Positions 14,203 through 21,993 of a stretch of DNA of 28,185 bases are shown one piece after another; the stretch's first letter is position 1; every line of letters starts with the position of its first letter. Source of the stretch: Seribacter sulfatis (lineage in GTDB: Bacteria; Verrucomicrobiota; Verrucomicrobiia; Opitutales; Seribacteraceae); assembly GCF_964187635.1 (NCBI RefSeq), contig NZ_CAXLMO010000115.1, forward strand, positions 1 through 28,185. Reading direction: 5' to 3'. The position numbers and the translations under genes were made by a program. Below the pieces are notes generated by a model. That model searched no databases. It was not told where the DNA came from and was given only the letters and a program-made list of their open reading frames with translations.

Positions 14203-16737
14203 TTATTGAACAAACATGAATTCATGGCTGTTCAAGAGTGCCCACACCACATCTTTGTGAAAGTCCTCTGCATCCAATTTGTTAATCATGTCTTTAAAGT
14301 CACGTAACTCAGTTGTATTCGGTTTCCTCTGTAAGATGGCAAGAAATGCAAGATTTACTTTTTCTTCCATCGTTGGACCTTCTGAGATTTTGAGTAGAGT
14401 GTGCGATTTTTTATTGCTCACCAAGTATTTCTCAACATAACCGTTGATCATTGCCAGTACCTGATTGACAGCTGCTTCCTTATGAGAAACTTGGATTTGG
14501 TCTCTTCGTGAACCACCAAATTGAATAATAATGTGCCCACGAGGTGCTGGGTCGCCTACTTCGGATGCCCGTAGGGAATTTGCGTCTCTAGTGGGTGTGC
14601 CGGATCGTTTGTATGAACTGCTATCCATGGATGCGGAGGAAGTCTTGTCCATACCATTCATCATACTTTTCGCCATATTGGAATCCATGGCGGGGGGGGC
14701 AGCAGCAAATTTATTCTTACAACCATTGCAGCAAAATGCCACGGTTTCACCTTTTGCATTTTTTGCGGTAATCGAGGGGTCTGCTCTACGGTCTGGCTTG
14801 ATAGGGCACATCTCATTCAACTGAGTAGGTTTCATGGCAGCCATCTGTGTTTGTTTTACAGCTGGGGGAAGTGCGGCTAAAAACTTATTTTTACAGCCAT
14901 TACAGCAGAATGCCACTGTCTCACCCTTTTCATTCTTGGCGGTAATACTTGGATTTGCATCCCGGGTTGTCTTGATCGGACACTTTTTGTTTATGGGTGC
15001 GGATGGTTTTGCCGCCATATCCATATTTCGGTTGGCTTTCTTGGAGTTGTATCTTTCCATTACCTCTTCGAAAATATCCTCAGCACTCATTTGAGAGAAT
15101 CGAACAAATCGATCAAAACCGTCTTCTGGTGTTCTTGAGTTAATTCTTGTATCCAAGTCCGGGAAATTCAAGGTGACCAATGAGTCCCATATCTGTTCCC
15201 CTGACATCCTTGTTAGAATAGGGCCTTGATAAAAGTAGGGTGCTGCTCCCCGTTTTGGAAAGTCCGGGTTGGGCCCCGCGATTACCCACTTCACTTCAGG
15301 TGGCATCGTTTCATCCTTGGAATCTTTGGAAGTAATTTCCCTTGCCGGTGCCTCTCTTTGGAATGATTTGGTATTATAAATAATTCGAAGGAATTCTTTC
15401 ATGTCATAGTCGAGTGCGACCATCAGTTTTTCGAGATGGAGCATTAACTTAGGATGGGTGGGCAGAGTATCATCGTACATGTTGTCGACAGGCTCAATAA
15501 GTCCGATCCCGAAAGCTGTTTTCCACAACCTGTTTGCAATAACAGTTGAAAATCGAGGATTATCAGGAGATGCAAGCCAACTGGCATACGAAGCACGTGA
15601 TCCTTTTTCTTCAAGATTTTCATCCAATTCCACAACCAATCCAAAAATGGTTTTCGCTTCTAGTTTTTCGCCGGGTTTTGCATTATCGTACTGATAATCA
15701 TTGGGCAGTTTGATTTCTCCTTTGCCTAAATCATCCAACCCAGGGCTTAGTATATCCTTCACATAATCAAAAGCTCTGTTTATTTGATTTCTTTCCTCCT
15801 CATTTTCTTTCATTTCGGCACGAACCAATTTATTAAGATCATTCAGTTGATCACTTCTGCGATTCACACTGCCAGTCCCATGAGTAAATGCGGCCATTTC
15901 ATAGAATTGTTTTTGAGTCCAACGATCAAAAGGATGATCGTGGCATTGCGCACATTCCAGACTCGTTCCTAGGAAGACGCGGACGGTATTGGCCATGTTA
16001 TCTAATCCCATTCCTTGGTCTCGGTAAAAGTATCCAACAGAACCATTCCCTCTTTCCCACATGGGACCCTTAGAGGAGAGCATTTCTTCAACCCAAACAT
16101 TGTAGGGTTTGTTGGCAGCAATTGAATCCTTAAGATACCGTACGAACGGATAACCGTCAGAACCCTGATTTCCTACTCTTGTTTTTGCACGCAAAATATC
16201 TGCCCAATAAACATACCAATTTTTATTGTACCCTTCCGATGCGAGTAACTTGTCGATCAGTTGCCCCCTTGCTTTACGATCTCTTTTAGCCAGAAACTCC
16301 TGAGCCTCTTCAAGTGTGGGAATTCGTCCGATAATTTTAAGATAGGCTCGGCGTAGAAAAGTTTCGTTGGATATTTCTTTCCCGGGACGTTGGTTGTAAG
16401 AGCGTAATTTCGCCTCGATAATTTTATCAATAAATTGTGCGTTGATTGCTAAGTCTCGTTCCGCGAGAGGACGATTGAAAGAGGGTAAGGCATCATGATT
16501 GGGAGGAAAGTTGTTTTTGACAAAAGCTTGATCGTTTTCGGTGAAAATATCCAAACTGATTCGAAAAAGTTGTAAGTCCTTGGATCTTTCAAGTAAAACA
16601 TCCCCATCTTCGAAGTATTTGATTACCGTTCCGTTTATTTTCTGTCCATTTAATGAGTGGAAATCACGGTTCATTGCAAAAAGCGAATGACCGATTGAAA
16701 AAACAAATATAAAGGGTATAAAAAGAACCAATTTCAT
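14203..16737 (-). CDS. DUF1549/DUF1553 protein with two inserted Cys-rich metal-binding-like modules
   Basis: An 844-residue exported protein (signal peptide about 1-21). Residues 24-76 look like a degenerate SHD1-type domain (INGTVIKYFEDGDVLLE). DUF1549 covers about 98-290, with FLRRAYLKIIGRIPT, YWADILRAKTRVGNQ and the heme-type motif CAQCH at 262-266 in GTSLECAQCHDHPFDRWTQ. DUF1553 begins about 375 (SRASYASWLASPDNPRFS, VANRLWK-like region) and ends DVVWALLNSHEFMF. Between 583 and about 690 it carries two Cys modules, CPIK...FCCNGCKNKF, not part of the usual DUF1553 layout. The family is widespread in Planctomycetes/Verrucomicrobia and of unknown function, paired with DUF1501. It heads the operon 14203, 12874, 11151; the 258 bases before it (16738-16995) show no convincing promoter. 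Confidence 0.9.
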   Translation of the reverse strand: MKLVLFIPFIFVFSIGHSLFAMNRDFHSLNGQKINGTVIKYFEDGDVLLERSKDLQLFRISLDIFTENDQAFVKNNFPPNHDALPSFNRPLAERDLAINAQFIDKIIEAKLRSYNQRPGKEISNETFLRRAYLKIIGRIPTLEEAQEFLAKRDRKARGQLIDKLLASEGYNKNWYVYWADILRAKTRVGNQGSDGYPFVRYLKDSIAANKPYNVWVEEMLSSKGPMWERGNGSVGYFYRDQGMGLDNMANTVRVFLGTSLECAQCHDHPFDRWTQKQFYEMAAFTHGTGSVNRRSDQLNDLNKLVRAEMKENEEERNQINRAFDYVKDILSPGLDDLGKGEIKLPNDYQYDNAKPGEKLEAKTIFGLVVELDENLEEKGSRASYASWLASPDNPRFSTVIANRLWKTAFGIGLIEPVDNMYDDTLPTHPKLMLHLEKLMVALDYDMKEFLRIIYNTKSFQREAPAREITSKDSKDETMPPEVKWVIAGPNPDFPKRGAAPYFYQGPILTRMSGEQIWDSLVTLNFPDLDTRINSRTPEDGFDRFVRFSQMSAEDIFEEVMERYNSKKANRNMDMAAKPSAPINKKCPIKTTRDANPSITAKNEKGETVAFCCNGCKNKFLAALPPAVKQTQMAAMKPTQLNEMCPIKPDRRADPSITAKNAKGETVAFCCNGCKNKFAAAPPAMDSNMAKSMMNGMDKTSSASMDSSSYKRSGTPTRDANSLRASEVGDPAPRGHIIIQFGGSRRDQIQVSHKEAAVNQVLAMINGYVEKYLVSNKKSHTLLKISEGPTMEEKVNLAFLAILQRKPNTTELRDFKDMINKLDAEDFHKDVVWALLNSHEFMFVQ
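14707..14991 (-). repeat. Two copies of a 37-residue Cys module (111 bases, period 174)
   Basis: Copies lie at 14881-14991 (residues 583-619) and 14707-14817 (residues 641-677) inside the DUF1553 gene. Each has C-P-I-K, then 24 residues later CCNGC followed by KNKF; 30 of 37 residues are identical by my count. The pattern resembles YHS/TRASH-type metal-binding modules. A link rich in Ala, Pro, Met and Gln joins them, and a Met/Ser-rich stretch follows. Confidence 0.8.
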
Positions 16738-16995
16738 AATATTCTATAATTTGATGTCTGAGGAAATTTTCTGCAAGCTAAAACGAGGATTAATTCTTGA
16801 TTGAGTTGCTCTGGAAACTGTAACAGATAGTAGTCGAAGGTCATTAAAGAACAGATTTTCCGAAAATAAAGTGGAAGGGTGCAAAAAATGATACTGCGTA
16901 AACCTGAGTGTGAACTATTAAGAGTAAAAGCATTTAATTTATCTCTGCCATGAGTCTGTGGTTTTGGACAAAAAACATTATTGATTTCGTTTATT

Positions 16996-17823
16996 TTACT
17001 GGGAATTTTTACATTGGTCGTAGGCGAAGTATAGTGCGATATGGCCAACGGGTATGGTAACAAGCAATCCAACGCCAAGGCAAATTACTCCCAGAATTTG
17101 AAGAAAGCCGATTGCAATAAAGAGGATGATTAGTTTTAACCAATTTCCCTTGGCAACCAATCTTGATTCTTGGATGGCTTCGATAAAAGATAATTCTGGA
17201 CGGTCAGCCAGTACACAGGGAGAAAAAGTCCACCACATCGATAATATAATCCCGGGGATAATAAAAAATACAAAACCGATTCCGATTATGAATCCTAGTA
17301 CGAGGGGGCCAAACATTTTTTCAATCGCATTTGAAAAGTCAAAAAGATCTCCTATGGCCATTTTTGTTCCATTTTGCTGAAATCTCTTTGCACAGGTAAA
17401 GAAATTCACTGCTAGCAGAGGAGCAAGAAGGGCTCCGATTCCAGTAGAACTTAGAACGCTGGATAAGACCAACCAAGAGATGGAGCCAATTGGATTTGCT
17501 TTGAAAAAAGAGAATGCTTCACCAATTGCAGAACCAATTGTAAAACTACCTCCTCCGCTTCGAATGTTACTGGTTTGATTACCGGGTTGGGGAATTTTGG
17601 TTTGTGCTCCCGGATTCTGTGCTGGGCTAGTTGTCTTTTGCTGCTGTGGTATTTGGATTCCAATGGCCGCAAATGTAGGAGATGAAATGGGTTCCCAATT
17701 AGGCATGCCTTCTTGCCAGGCTAGTGTTTCTATTCCAATTTGTTGAGCCACAAGCATCTGGTTGACTTGTGCAATTTCGTAGGGTCCTATTTGTTGTTGA
17801 TTACTGTTGAGATATAAGCCCAT
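16996..17823 (-). CDS. GYF_2-domain multi-span membrane protein
   Basis: A 275-residue protein. Residues 1-55 are a GYF_2 (DUF4339) module: GLYLNSNQQQIGPYEIAQVNQM, then LAWQEGMPNWEPISS. A Gln/Pro-rich linker (56-95) follows. From about 100 there are four to five hydrophobic segments, with conserved-looking SIGEAFSFFKANP at the start and an FSPCVLADRPELSFIEAIQESRLVAKGNW stretch before the last segments, as in DUF975/DUF4013-like membrane domains. The GYF_2 part would be cytoplasmic and may bind proline-rich peptides; function unknown. It is divergent from the octaheme cytochrome gene with 98 bases between. A small CTTAG/CTAAG inverted repeat (17832-17848) lies in its leader. Confidence 0.8.
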   Translation of the reverse strand: MGLYLNSNQQQIGPYEIAQVNQMLVAQQIGIETLAWQEGMPNWEPISSPTFAAIGIQIPQQQKTTSPAQNPGAQTKIPQPGNQTSNIRSGGGSFTIGSAIGEAFSFFKANPIGSISWLVLSSVLSSTGIGALLAPLLAVNFFTCAKRFQQNGTKMAIGDLFDFSNAIEKMFGPLVLGFIIGIGFVFFIIPGIILSMWWTFSPCVLADRPELSFIEAIQESRLVAKGNWLKLIILFIAIGFLQILGVICLGVGLLVTIPVGHIALYFAYDQCKNSQ

Positions 17824-17921
17824 TTAATTCTCTTAGGAAAGATCTAAGTTTTGGTCAAGTAAGGTTTGCCCGCTTGGAATTGCCAGATTCTAAATCCTGT
17901 GCATAGTAATGATTAAATCTT

Positions 17922-20231
17922 ATGGCGAAATTATCCCCGAAAAGCATGTTTCTTAGCAGTTTTTTAATTTACTGCATTCTTAGCTTGTTTTTTTATTCCT
18001 GTGGTTCTGAAGAATCGAATAGTTCGAAACGAACCGACGGAAATAAATTGGGAGATTATCGACTGGATGAGTATGTGGGATCTGAGTCCTGCGCTGAATG
18101 TCATGCCGAGGCCCATGCCAAGTGGGAGGAATCACACCATTACCATGCGATGGAATTACCGGGGCCCGAAACAGTCCGTGCGGATTTTAATAATACAGAA
18201 TTCGTAAATTACGGCGTCACCACCAAGTTTTTCATGGAGGATGAAAAGTACATGGTGGAAACCAACAATCAGGACGGGGATATGGAAACTTTTGAGATTG
18301 CCTACACCTTTGGTTGGGAGCCGCTTCAGCAGTTTTTAGTCAAGTTTCCGGACGGTCGAATGCAGGTTTTACCAACCTGTTGGGATGTTGATAAAAAAGA
18401 ATGGTATCATTTGTATCCCGATGAAAAGATTGCTCACGATGATCCACTCTTTTGGACCCGTTCCATGCAAAACTGGGATCATATGTGCGCGGATTGTCAT
18501 TCCACCAACCTGCGCAAGGAATTTGACGATGCTAAACAAACCTTCTCTACCGCTTATTCCGAAATGAATGTGGCCTGTGAATCCTGCCACGGGCCGGGCC
18601 GAGATCATGTTGAGTTTGCCAAAGAAGGAAAAGGGTGGGGGGAACTTGAACATTTTGGCTTTGCAGACATAAACAGTTCAAATGTCGCGCAAATTGAATC
18701 CTGTGCTAAGTGCCATGCCCGGCGTGGCTTTGTACACCCGGGGCACCATGCCGGCAGTAAGTTTCTTGATCACTTCCTACCTGAAGTGACACAGCCCTGG
18801 TCTCCCGATATGAGTGTCCCTACCTATCATGTGGACGGACAAATTGATGATGAAGTTTATGTATACGGATCTTATATTCAGAGTAAAATGTTTCACCAGG
18901 GGGTCAAATGTGTGGATTGCCATGATCCGCACACCGTAAAACTCCATACTTACACGAATCAATTGTGCACGCGTTGTCATGTGCCGAATGAAAAAAATCC
19001 TACCGGTTTTGACACATCTGCCCACCATTTTCACCAATCTGGAACACAGGGAGCCCAGTGTGTGGAATGTCATATGCCGGAAAAGACCTACATGGGAATT
19101 GATGCGCGCCGAGATCACAGTATCCGCATCCCACGGCCGGATCTTTCCGTCAAGCATGGCTCGCCCAATGCCTGCAACCGATGTCACACCGACCAAGATG
19201 CCCAATGGGCTACGGATGCAGTCGAACGGTTTAAGGGAACGGACCGACCGAAAGAAGTTCGTCACCCTGAAGCTTTTCATGCATTAAGAACAGGCAAGCC
19301 GGAAGCCGAAAAACTCCTTTTGGCAGCCTGTCAGGATCCCGAGTCTCCCGCTTTTAGCCGTGCGGGTGCAATGCTTGCCCTGCGCCGTTTTCTGAGTGAT
19401 GCCTCCTTTGACGAAGCCCGTCGCAACCTGGACTCGAACCAATCAGTCCTCCGTGTTGCCGCTGTGTCCAAACTGGAAGACTTACCACCTGAGCAAAGCC
19501 ATGCCTCGCTTGTGCGCATGCTTCACGACCCTATTGTATCGGTGCGAACCGAAGCGGCCCGCATTCTTTCGCGCTCTCCACAAACTCTATTTGAAGAGAG
19601 CGATTACAAACTTTTCCGCGTGGTCTTTCAGGAATTAAAGAAACGGTTTGAGTACAATCTTGACCGTCCAGAATCTCACTTGTCACTTGGTATTTTAGCC
19701 GAGAATCAAAATGACCCGATTCTCGCCGAGGAACATTACCGTTCTGCAATTAAGCGTGAAAGTACCTATGTGCCCGCCCGAATGAACTTAGCTACTTTGC
19801 TCAGTAAGCGTGGACGAAACCGAGAAGCTGAAAAACTTCTTCGCGAAGCCATTCGCTATCAGCCTACATGGGGACAGGTTTATTATTCACTCGGTCTACT
19901 TTTAGCCGAGGATCGTTCCCGACTGCCCGAAGCCACCCGTACCCTTGAAAAAGCCGCCGGTTATGCACTCGATAATCCCCGGATCTTTCACAACCTTGCT
20001 ATTGCCTATTGGCAGCAGGAAAAAGTTGACCCTGCAGTTACCGCTTTTCTGCGGGCCATCGAACTGGAGCCCAATAATCCTCAATTTGTGCAAAACCTGC
20101 TACAATTGCTTGCTCAAAAGCAAAGATGGAAAGAAGCTTTACCCTATGCCCGCCGAATGGTTGAATTAACCCCAAGAAATCCACAGGCAATAAACTTCCT
20201 TCGTCAAATCGAACAGTCAATCAGTCCCTAG
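17922..20231 (+). CDS. Octaheme c-type cytochrome lipoprotein with HEAT-like and TPR repeats
   Basis: A 769-residue protein. The N-terminus (SMFLSSFLIYCILSLFFYSC) is a lipoprotein-type signal with Cys27 as likely lipid anchor. CxxCH heme sites start at 57, 189, 219, 261, 330, 349, 380 and 418, eight in all. The first part (YVGSESCAECHAEAHAKW) resembles cytochrome c554-type domains. Residues about 445-570 form HEAT-like helical repeats (ARNLDSNQSVLRVAAVSKL, VSVRTEAARILSR), and about 585-765 are TPRs (SLGILAENQNDPILAEEHYRSAI, LLSKRGRNREAEKLLREAI, NLAIAYWQQEKVDPAVTAFLRAIELEPNNP). This order suggests a periplasmic electron-transfer module joined to a protein scaffold; the electron partner is unknown. 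The 3' half is richer in G+C than the neighbours. No Shine-Dalgarno precedes the ATG. Confidence 0.9.
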   Translation: MAKLSPKSMFLSSFLIYCILSLFFYSCGSEESNSSKRTDGNKLGDYRLDEYVGSESCAECHAEAHAKWEESHHYHAMELPGPETVRADFNNTEFVNYGVTTKFFMEDEKYMVETNNQDGDMETFEIAYTFGWEPLQQFLVKFPDGRMQVLPTCWDVDKKEWYHLYPDEKIAHDDPLFWTRSMQNWDHMCADCHSTNLRKEFDDAKQTFSTAYSEMNVACESCHGPGRDHVEFAKEGKGWGELEHFGFADINSSNVAQIESCAKCHARRGFVHPGHHAGSKFLDHFLPEVTQPWSPDMSVPTYHVDGQIDDEVYVYGSYIQSKMFHQGVKCVDCHDPHTVKLHTYTNQLCTRCHVPNEKNPTGFDTSAHHFHQSGTQGAQCVECHMPEKTYMGIDARRDHSIRIPRPDLSVKHGSPNACNRCHTDQDAQWATDAVERFKGTDRPKEVRHPEAFHALRTGKPEAEKLLLAACQDPESPAFSRAGAMLALRRFLSDASFDEARRNLDSNQSVLRVAAVSKLEDLPPEQSHASLVRMLHDPIVSVRTEAARILSRSPQTLFEESDYKLFRVVFQELKKRFEYNLDRPESHLSLGILAENQNDPILAEEHYRSAIKRESTYVPARMNLATLLSKRGRNREAEKLLREAIRYQPTWGQVYYSLGLLLAEDRSRLPEATRTLEKAAGYALDNPRIFHNLAIAYWQQEKVDPAVTAFLRAIELEPNNPQFVQNLLQLLAQKQRWKEALPYARRMVELTPRNPQAINFLRQIEQSISP

Positions 20232-20265
20232 TTTTGAAGTAGAAGTTACTATTCTATTTGAGTTC

Positions 20266-20283
20266 AATTCAGGTATTTGAATT
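20266..20283. terminator. Inverted repeat between convergent genes
   Basis: AATTCA-GGTATT-TGAATT gives a 6-base-pair AT-rich stem in the 72-base gap between the octaheme gene and the convergent antitoxin-like gene. It is weak, with no T-run; the position is suggestive only. Confidence 0.2.
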
Positions 20284-20303
20284 AGTAAGTTCTCTGTAGT
20301 TAG

Positions 20304-20573
20304 TTAGACGTCTGAAAAATAACCATCATCTCTTGTCTGTTGCCATTCCATTTGATGAGGATCTTTGGCTTCAAATTGGATTGGGTTTTTATCGACTGAC
20401 TTGAGGTAGTCGTGCTTCCTTATTTTTTCCTGCATTTCCCTCCATTCCGCCTCGCCCACAAGAATTGAACTTCCTTGGTCTGTAAAGATTAGGACAGGTT
20501 GTCCTGTTTGATTTGTCTTCTCAATCAATGCGGAAAGTTTACCTTGTGCAATCCACGACTTAATCGAATCCAT
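20304..20573 (-). CDS. Phd/YefM-type antitoxin-like protein without a visible toxin
   Basis: An 89-residue protein. LSALIEKTNQTGQPVLIFTDQGSSILVGEAEWREMQEKI follows the Phd/YefM pattern, in which a helix is followed by 'g.pv.IT..g.p.avLvs.eew..l' and a second helix. The C-terminal 35 residues are acidic and polar, as expected for a toxin-binding tail. In a type II toxin-antitoxin pair the toxin (RelE or Doc) normally follows directly. Here only 72 bases remain before the convergent cytochrome gene, and the upstream 370 bases have no convincing gene. It is therefore orphan, a solitary regulator or a remnant. The start at 20573 is the only reasonable ATG. Confidence 0.6.
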   Translation of the reverse strand: MDSIKSWIAQGKLSALIEKTNQTGQPVLIFTDQGSSILVGEAEWREMQEKIRKHDYLKSVDKNPIQFEAKDPHQMEWQQTRDDGYFSDV

Positions 20574-20831
20574 AACTTAAGCTAATCGAGTATATTATAA
20601 AGTCAAATGGTAGTTTGTGTTATTTGGAAATTTTTTGAGATGGCGGGGAAGGGCGGTACCTATCTTTACAGAAACGGAAGAAAAGGCTAGAAAAGCAATT
20701 TTCATATCAAGTAATTTCAGATTTATGTAGTTTATCGATTTGTGTTACATCTTCACTACAAGTCTTACCGCTCAAAGGTTACCAACAATTTATTTTAATG
20801 TATTGTCGGGAAATAATCGGAACTATCCATA

Positions 20832-20856
20832 GGTAATCGAATGATATCGGATTACC
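20832..20856. repeat. 7-base inverted repeat, 11-base loop
   Basis: GGTAATC and GATTACC flank 11 bases, about 90 bases beyond the stop of the LpoB-like gene. It may be part of the 3' end of that operon's transcript or a binding site. Confidence 0.25.
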
Positions 20857-20873
20857 GATTGTCATTTTGTATG

Positions 20874-20890
20874 TGGGGACCTGTACCCCA
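20874..20890. terminator. GC-rich hairpin after the LpoB-like gene
   Basis: TGGGG-ACCTGTA-CCCCA forms a 5-base-pair GC-rich stem about 56 bases after the stop at 20946. It is a possible terminator of the five-gene operon, although no T-run follows on the minus strand. Confidence 0.3.
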
Positions 20891-20945
20891 AATCGAAGTG
20901 GTATTTACCTTCTCCTTATTGTGTGGTGGAGAGAAGAGAAATCGA

Positions 20946-21518
20946 TTACTTGCGAACTTGTTTAATAATATTCTCGGTTTCAGAAACAATTACATCCCCC
21001 ATACTGCTCGAACCGCTTCTCAAGTCGACCAGTTCAAGAATGTAGGTGTAAGTTTTAAAAATAACCTTATTTTGATATTCTCGATTTTCGAAAATCTTTT
21101 GAGTCAGTACATAGTCGGGTTGATTTGCCTGGGCTCTTCCCTGCTGTGCCTTGGCAAACCGGATAAATTCATTAAGGCTCGCATTTGAACTCGAACCTGC
21201 AATACGGGCCAAACCGGATTGAGTAATCACATTTTTCAAACCATTAATCCGCAGAGCCTCCGGGAATTCTACAGCAACCTGTGCCGTCATCGGTCCAATC
21301 GCGATACGGGGTGGTTGTCCACTTGCGGTTTTTGCGAGTGGGGACTGCATTAATTTAACAAACATCTTGCTTGAGAATTCGTCGAGGTCACGGACGGTAA
21401 GGTCACGATATTCAGTTACTTGGGATGAGTCCACCCGTATGGTTTTGCCACTCTGGCAGGAGGAAAAAAACAAGGCGATGGCAGTGGGAATAGCAAAAAG
21501 AAGGAAGGAATTTTTCAT
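20946..21518 (-). CDS. LpoB-like lipoprotein (penicillin-binding protein activator family)
   Basis: A 190-residue lipoprotein with signal ALFFSSC and lipid-anchor Cys21. The mature part begins KTIRVDSSQVTEYRDLTVRDLDEFSSKM, close to the 'RVD..QVTD.SG.WnDtDs..va..mi' opening of LpoB (YcfM), and continues IAIGPM...INGLKNVITQSGLARI and DYVLTQKIFENREYQNKV...YTYILELVDLRSGSSSMGDVIVSETENI, matching the family's CsgG/TolB-N-like fold. In E. coli LpoB reaches from the outer membrane to activate PBP1B. Whether it does so here is unknown, since no bifunctional PBP is in the window. It follows the YcfL-like gene by 29 bases, as the two genes also neighbour each other in E. coli, and is the last gene of a five-gene operon. 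Confidence 0.75.
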   Translation of the reverse strand: MKNSFLLFAIPTAIALFFSSCQSGKTIRVDSSQVTEYRDLTVRDLDEFSSKMFVKLMQSPLAKTASGQPPRIAIGPMTAQVAVEFPEALRINGLKNVITQSGLARIAGSSSNASLNEFIRFAKAQQGRAQANQPDYVLTQKIFENREYQNKVIFKTYTYILELVDLRSGSSSMGDVIVSETENIIKQVRK

Positions 21519-21547
21519 AAATTAAATTGGTGGAGGATTTTTAAGAA

Positions 21548-21952
21548 TTAGATTCCTTTAAAAAGGACCCGGAAGTCAGAGGCATTCCCTCGGGGGTCAA
21601 CATCTTTTATCGAGATGATTTGATTACCGTTCAAGCTCGAACGGTTCCAGGAAGAGGAGGAAGAGTCTAAAGTGCCACTTTCATCCAGCCAGTCAAATTT
21701 GTAGTTGAAGCGAATAGGATGGGTTGATGAGTTTTGAATTTCCACCTGAGCGATCAGTTTACCATCGACCCGTTTCTTGGACGAGCGGAGAACCTTGATT
21801 GGGCGAGTTTTCTTGTCGGCGTTGACAATTTGATTGATCGAAGTTCCTTCGGATCCGGCATTATCATAGGTTGCCACGGGACTCTTATTATAGGTGGAAC
21901 AACTGGAGACCAGTCCGAGGAGTACAGTGGCGAGCGAAATTGGTTTTATCAC
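21548..21952 (-). CDS. YcfL-like (DUF1425) lipoprotein
   Basis: A 134-residue lipoprotein with signal MIKPISLATVLLGLVSSC and anchor Cys18. The mature domain (about 45-134) has an immunoglobulin-like pattern: GKLIAQVEIQNSSTHPIRFNYKFDWLDESGTLDS, WNRSSLNG, DVDPRGNASDFRVLFKG, matching the DUF1425/YcfL family ('v.N....l.y.f.W.D..G'). The start codon is GTG at 21952. It begins 41 bases after the COG3014-like gene and ends 29 bases before the LpoB-like gene. Its function is unknown; the conserved pairing with lpoB suggests an outer-membrane role linked to peptidoglycan synthesis or to another envelope complex. Confidence 0.75.
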   Translation of the reverse strand: MIKPISLATVLLGLVSSCSTYNKSPVATYDNAGSEGTSINQIVNADKKTRPIKVLRSSKKRVDGKLIAQVEIQNSSTHPIRFNYKFDWLDESGTLDSSSSSWNRSSLNGNQIISIKDVDPRGNASDFRVLFKGI

Positions 21953-21993
21953 AGTTCTGAGTGGTTTGAATGGTTGAAAATGTATAAGTTAGC

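Larger units (their letters stand above)
20574..20945. other. 372-base intergenic region with two inverted repeats
   Basis: No gene is convincing here; a plus-strand frame beginning at 20841 lies mostly over the LpoB-like gene and has no family features. Two inverted repeats stand at 20832-20856 and 20874-20890, on the 3' side of the LpoB-like gene. The rest is AT-rich and without recognised signals. Confidence 0.5.

Noticed and set aside
14531..15094. Two plus-strand frames of 97 and 86 codons that resemble each other
   Set aside because: They are antisense to the duplicated Cys modules of the DUF1553 gene, and the similarity comes only from that repeat.
16734..17078. 114-codon minus-strand frame between the DUF1549 and GYF_2 genes
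   Set aside because: It overlaps the end of the GYF_2 gene in another frame, has no domain or signal features and an amino acid make-up like that of translated non-coding DNA.
17880..17910. TTGCCA as a -35 element for the octaheme gene
   Set aside because: The matching -10 is poor and would leave only about six bases of leader.
20304..20573. A complete type II toxin-antitoxin pair
   Set aside because: Only the antitoxin-like partner is visible; no RelE, Doc or other toxin frame is next to it.
20841..21188. 115-codon plus-strand frame
   Set aside because: It lies mostly antisense to the LpoB-like gene and has no family features.
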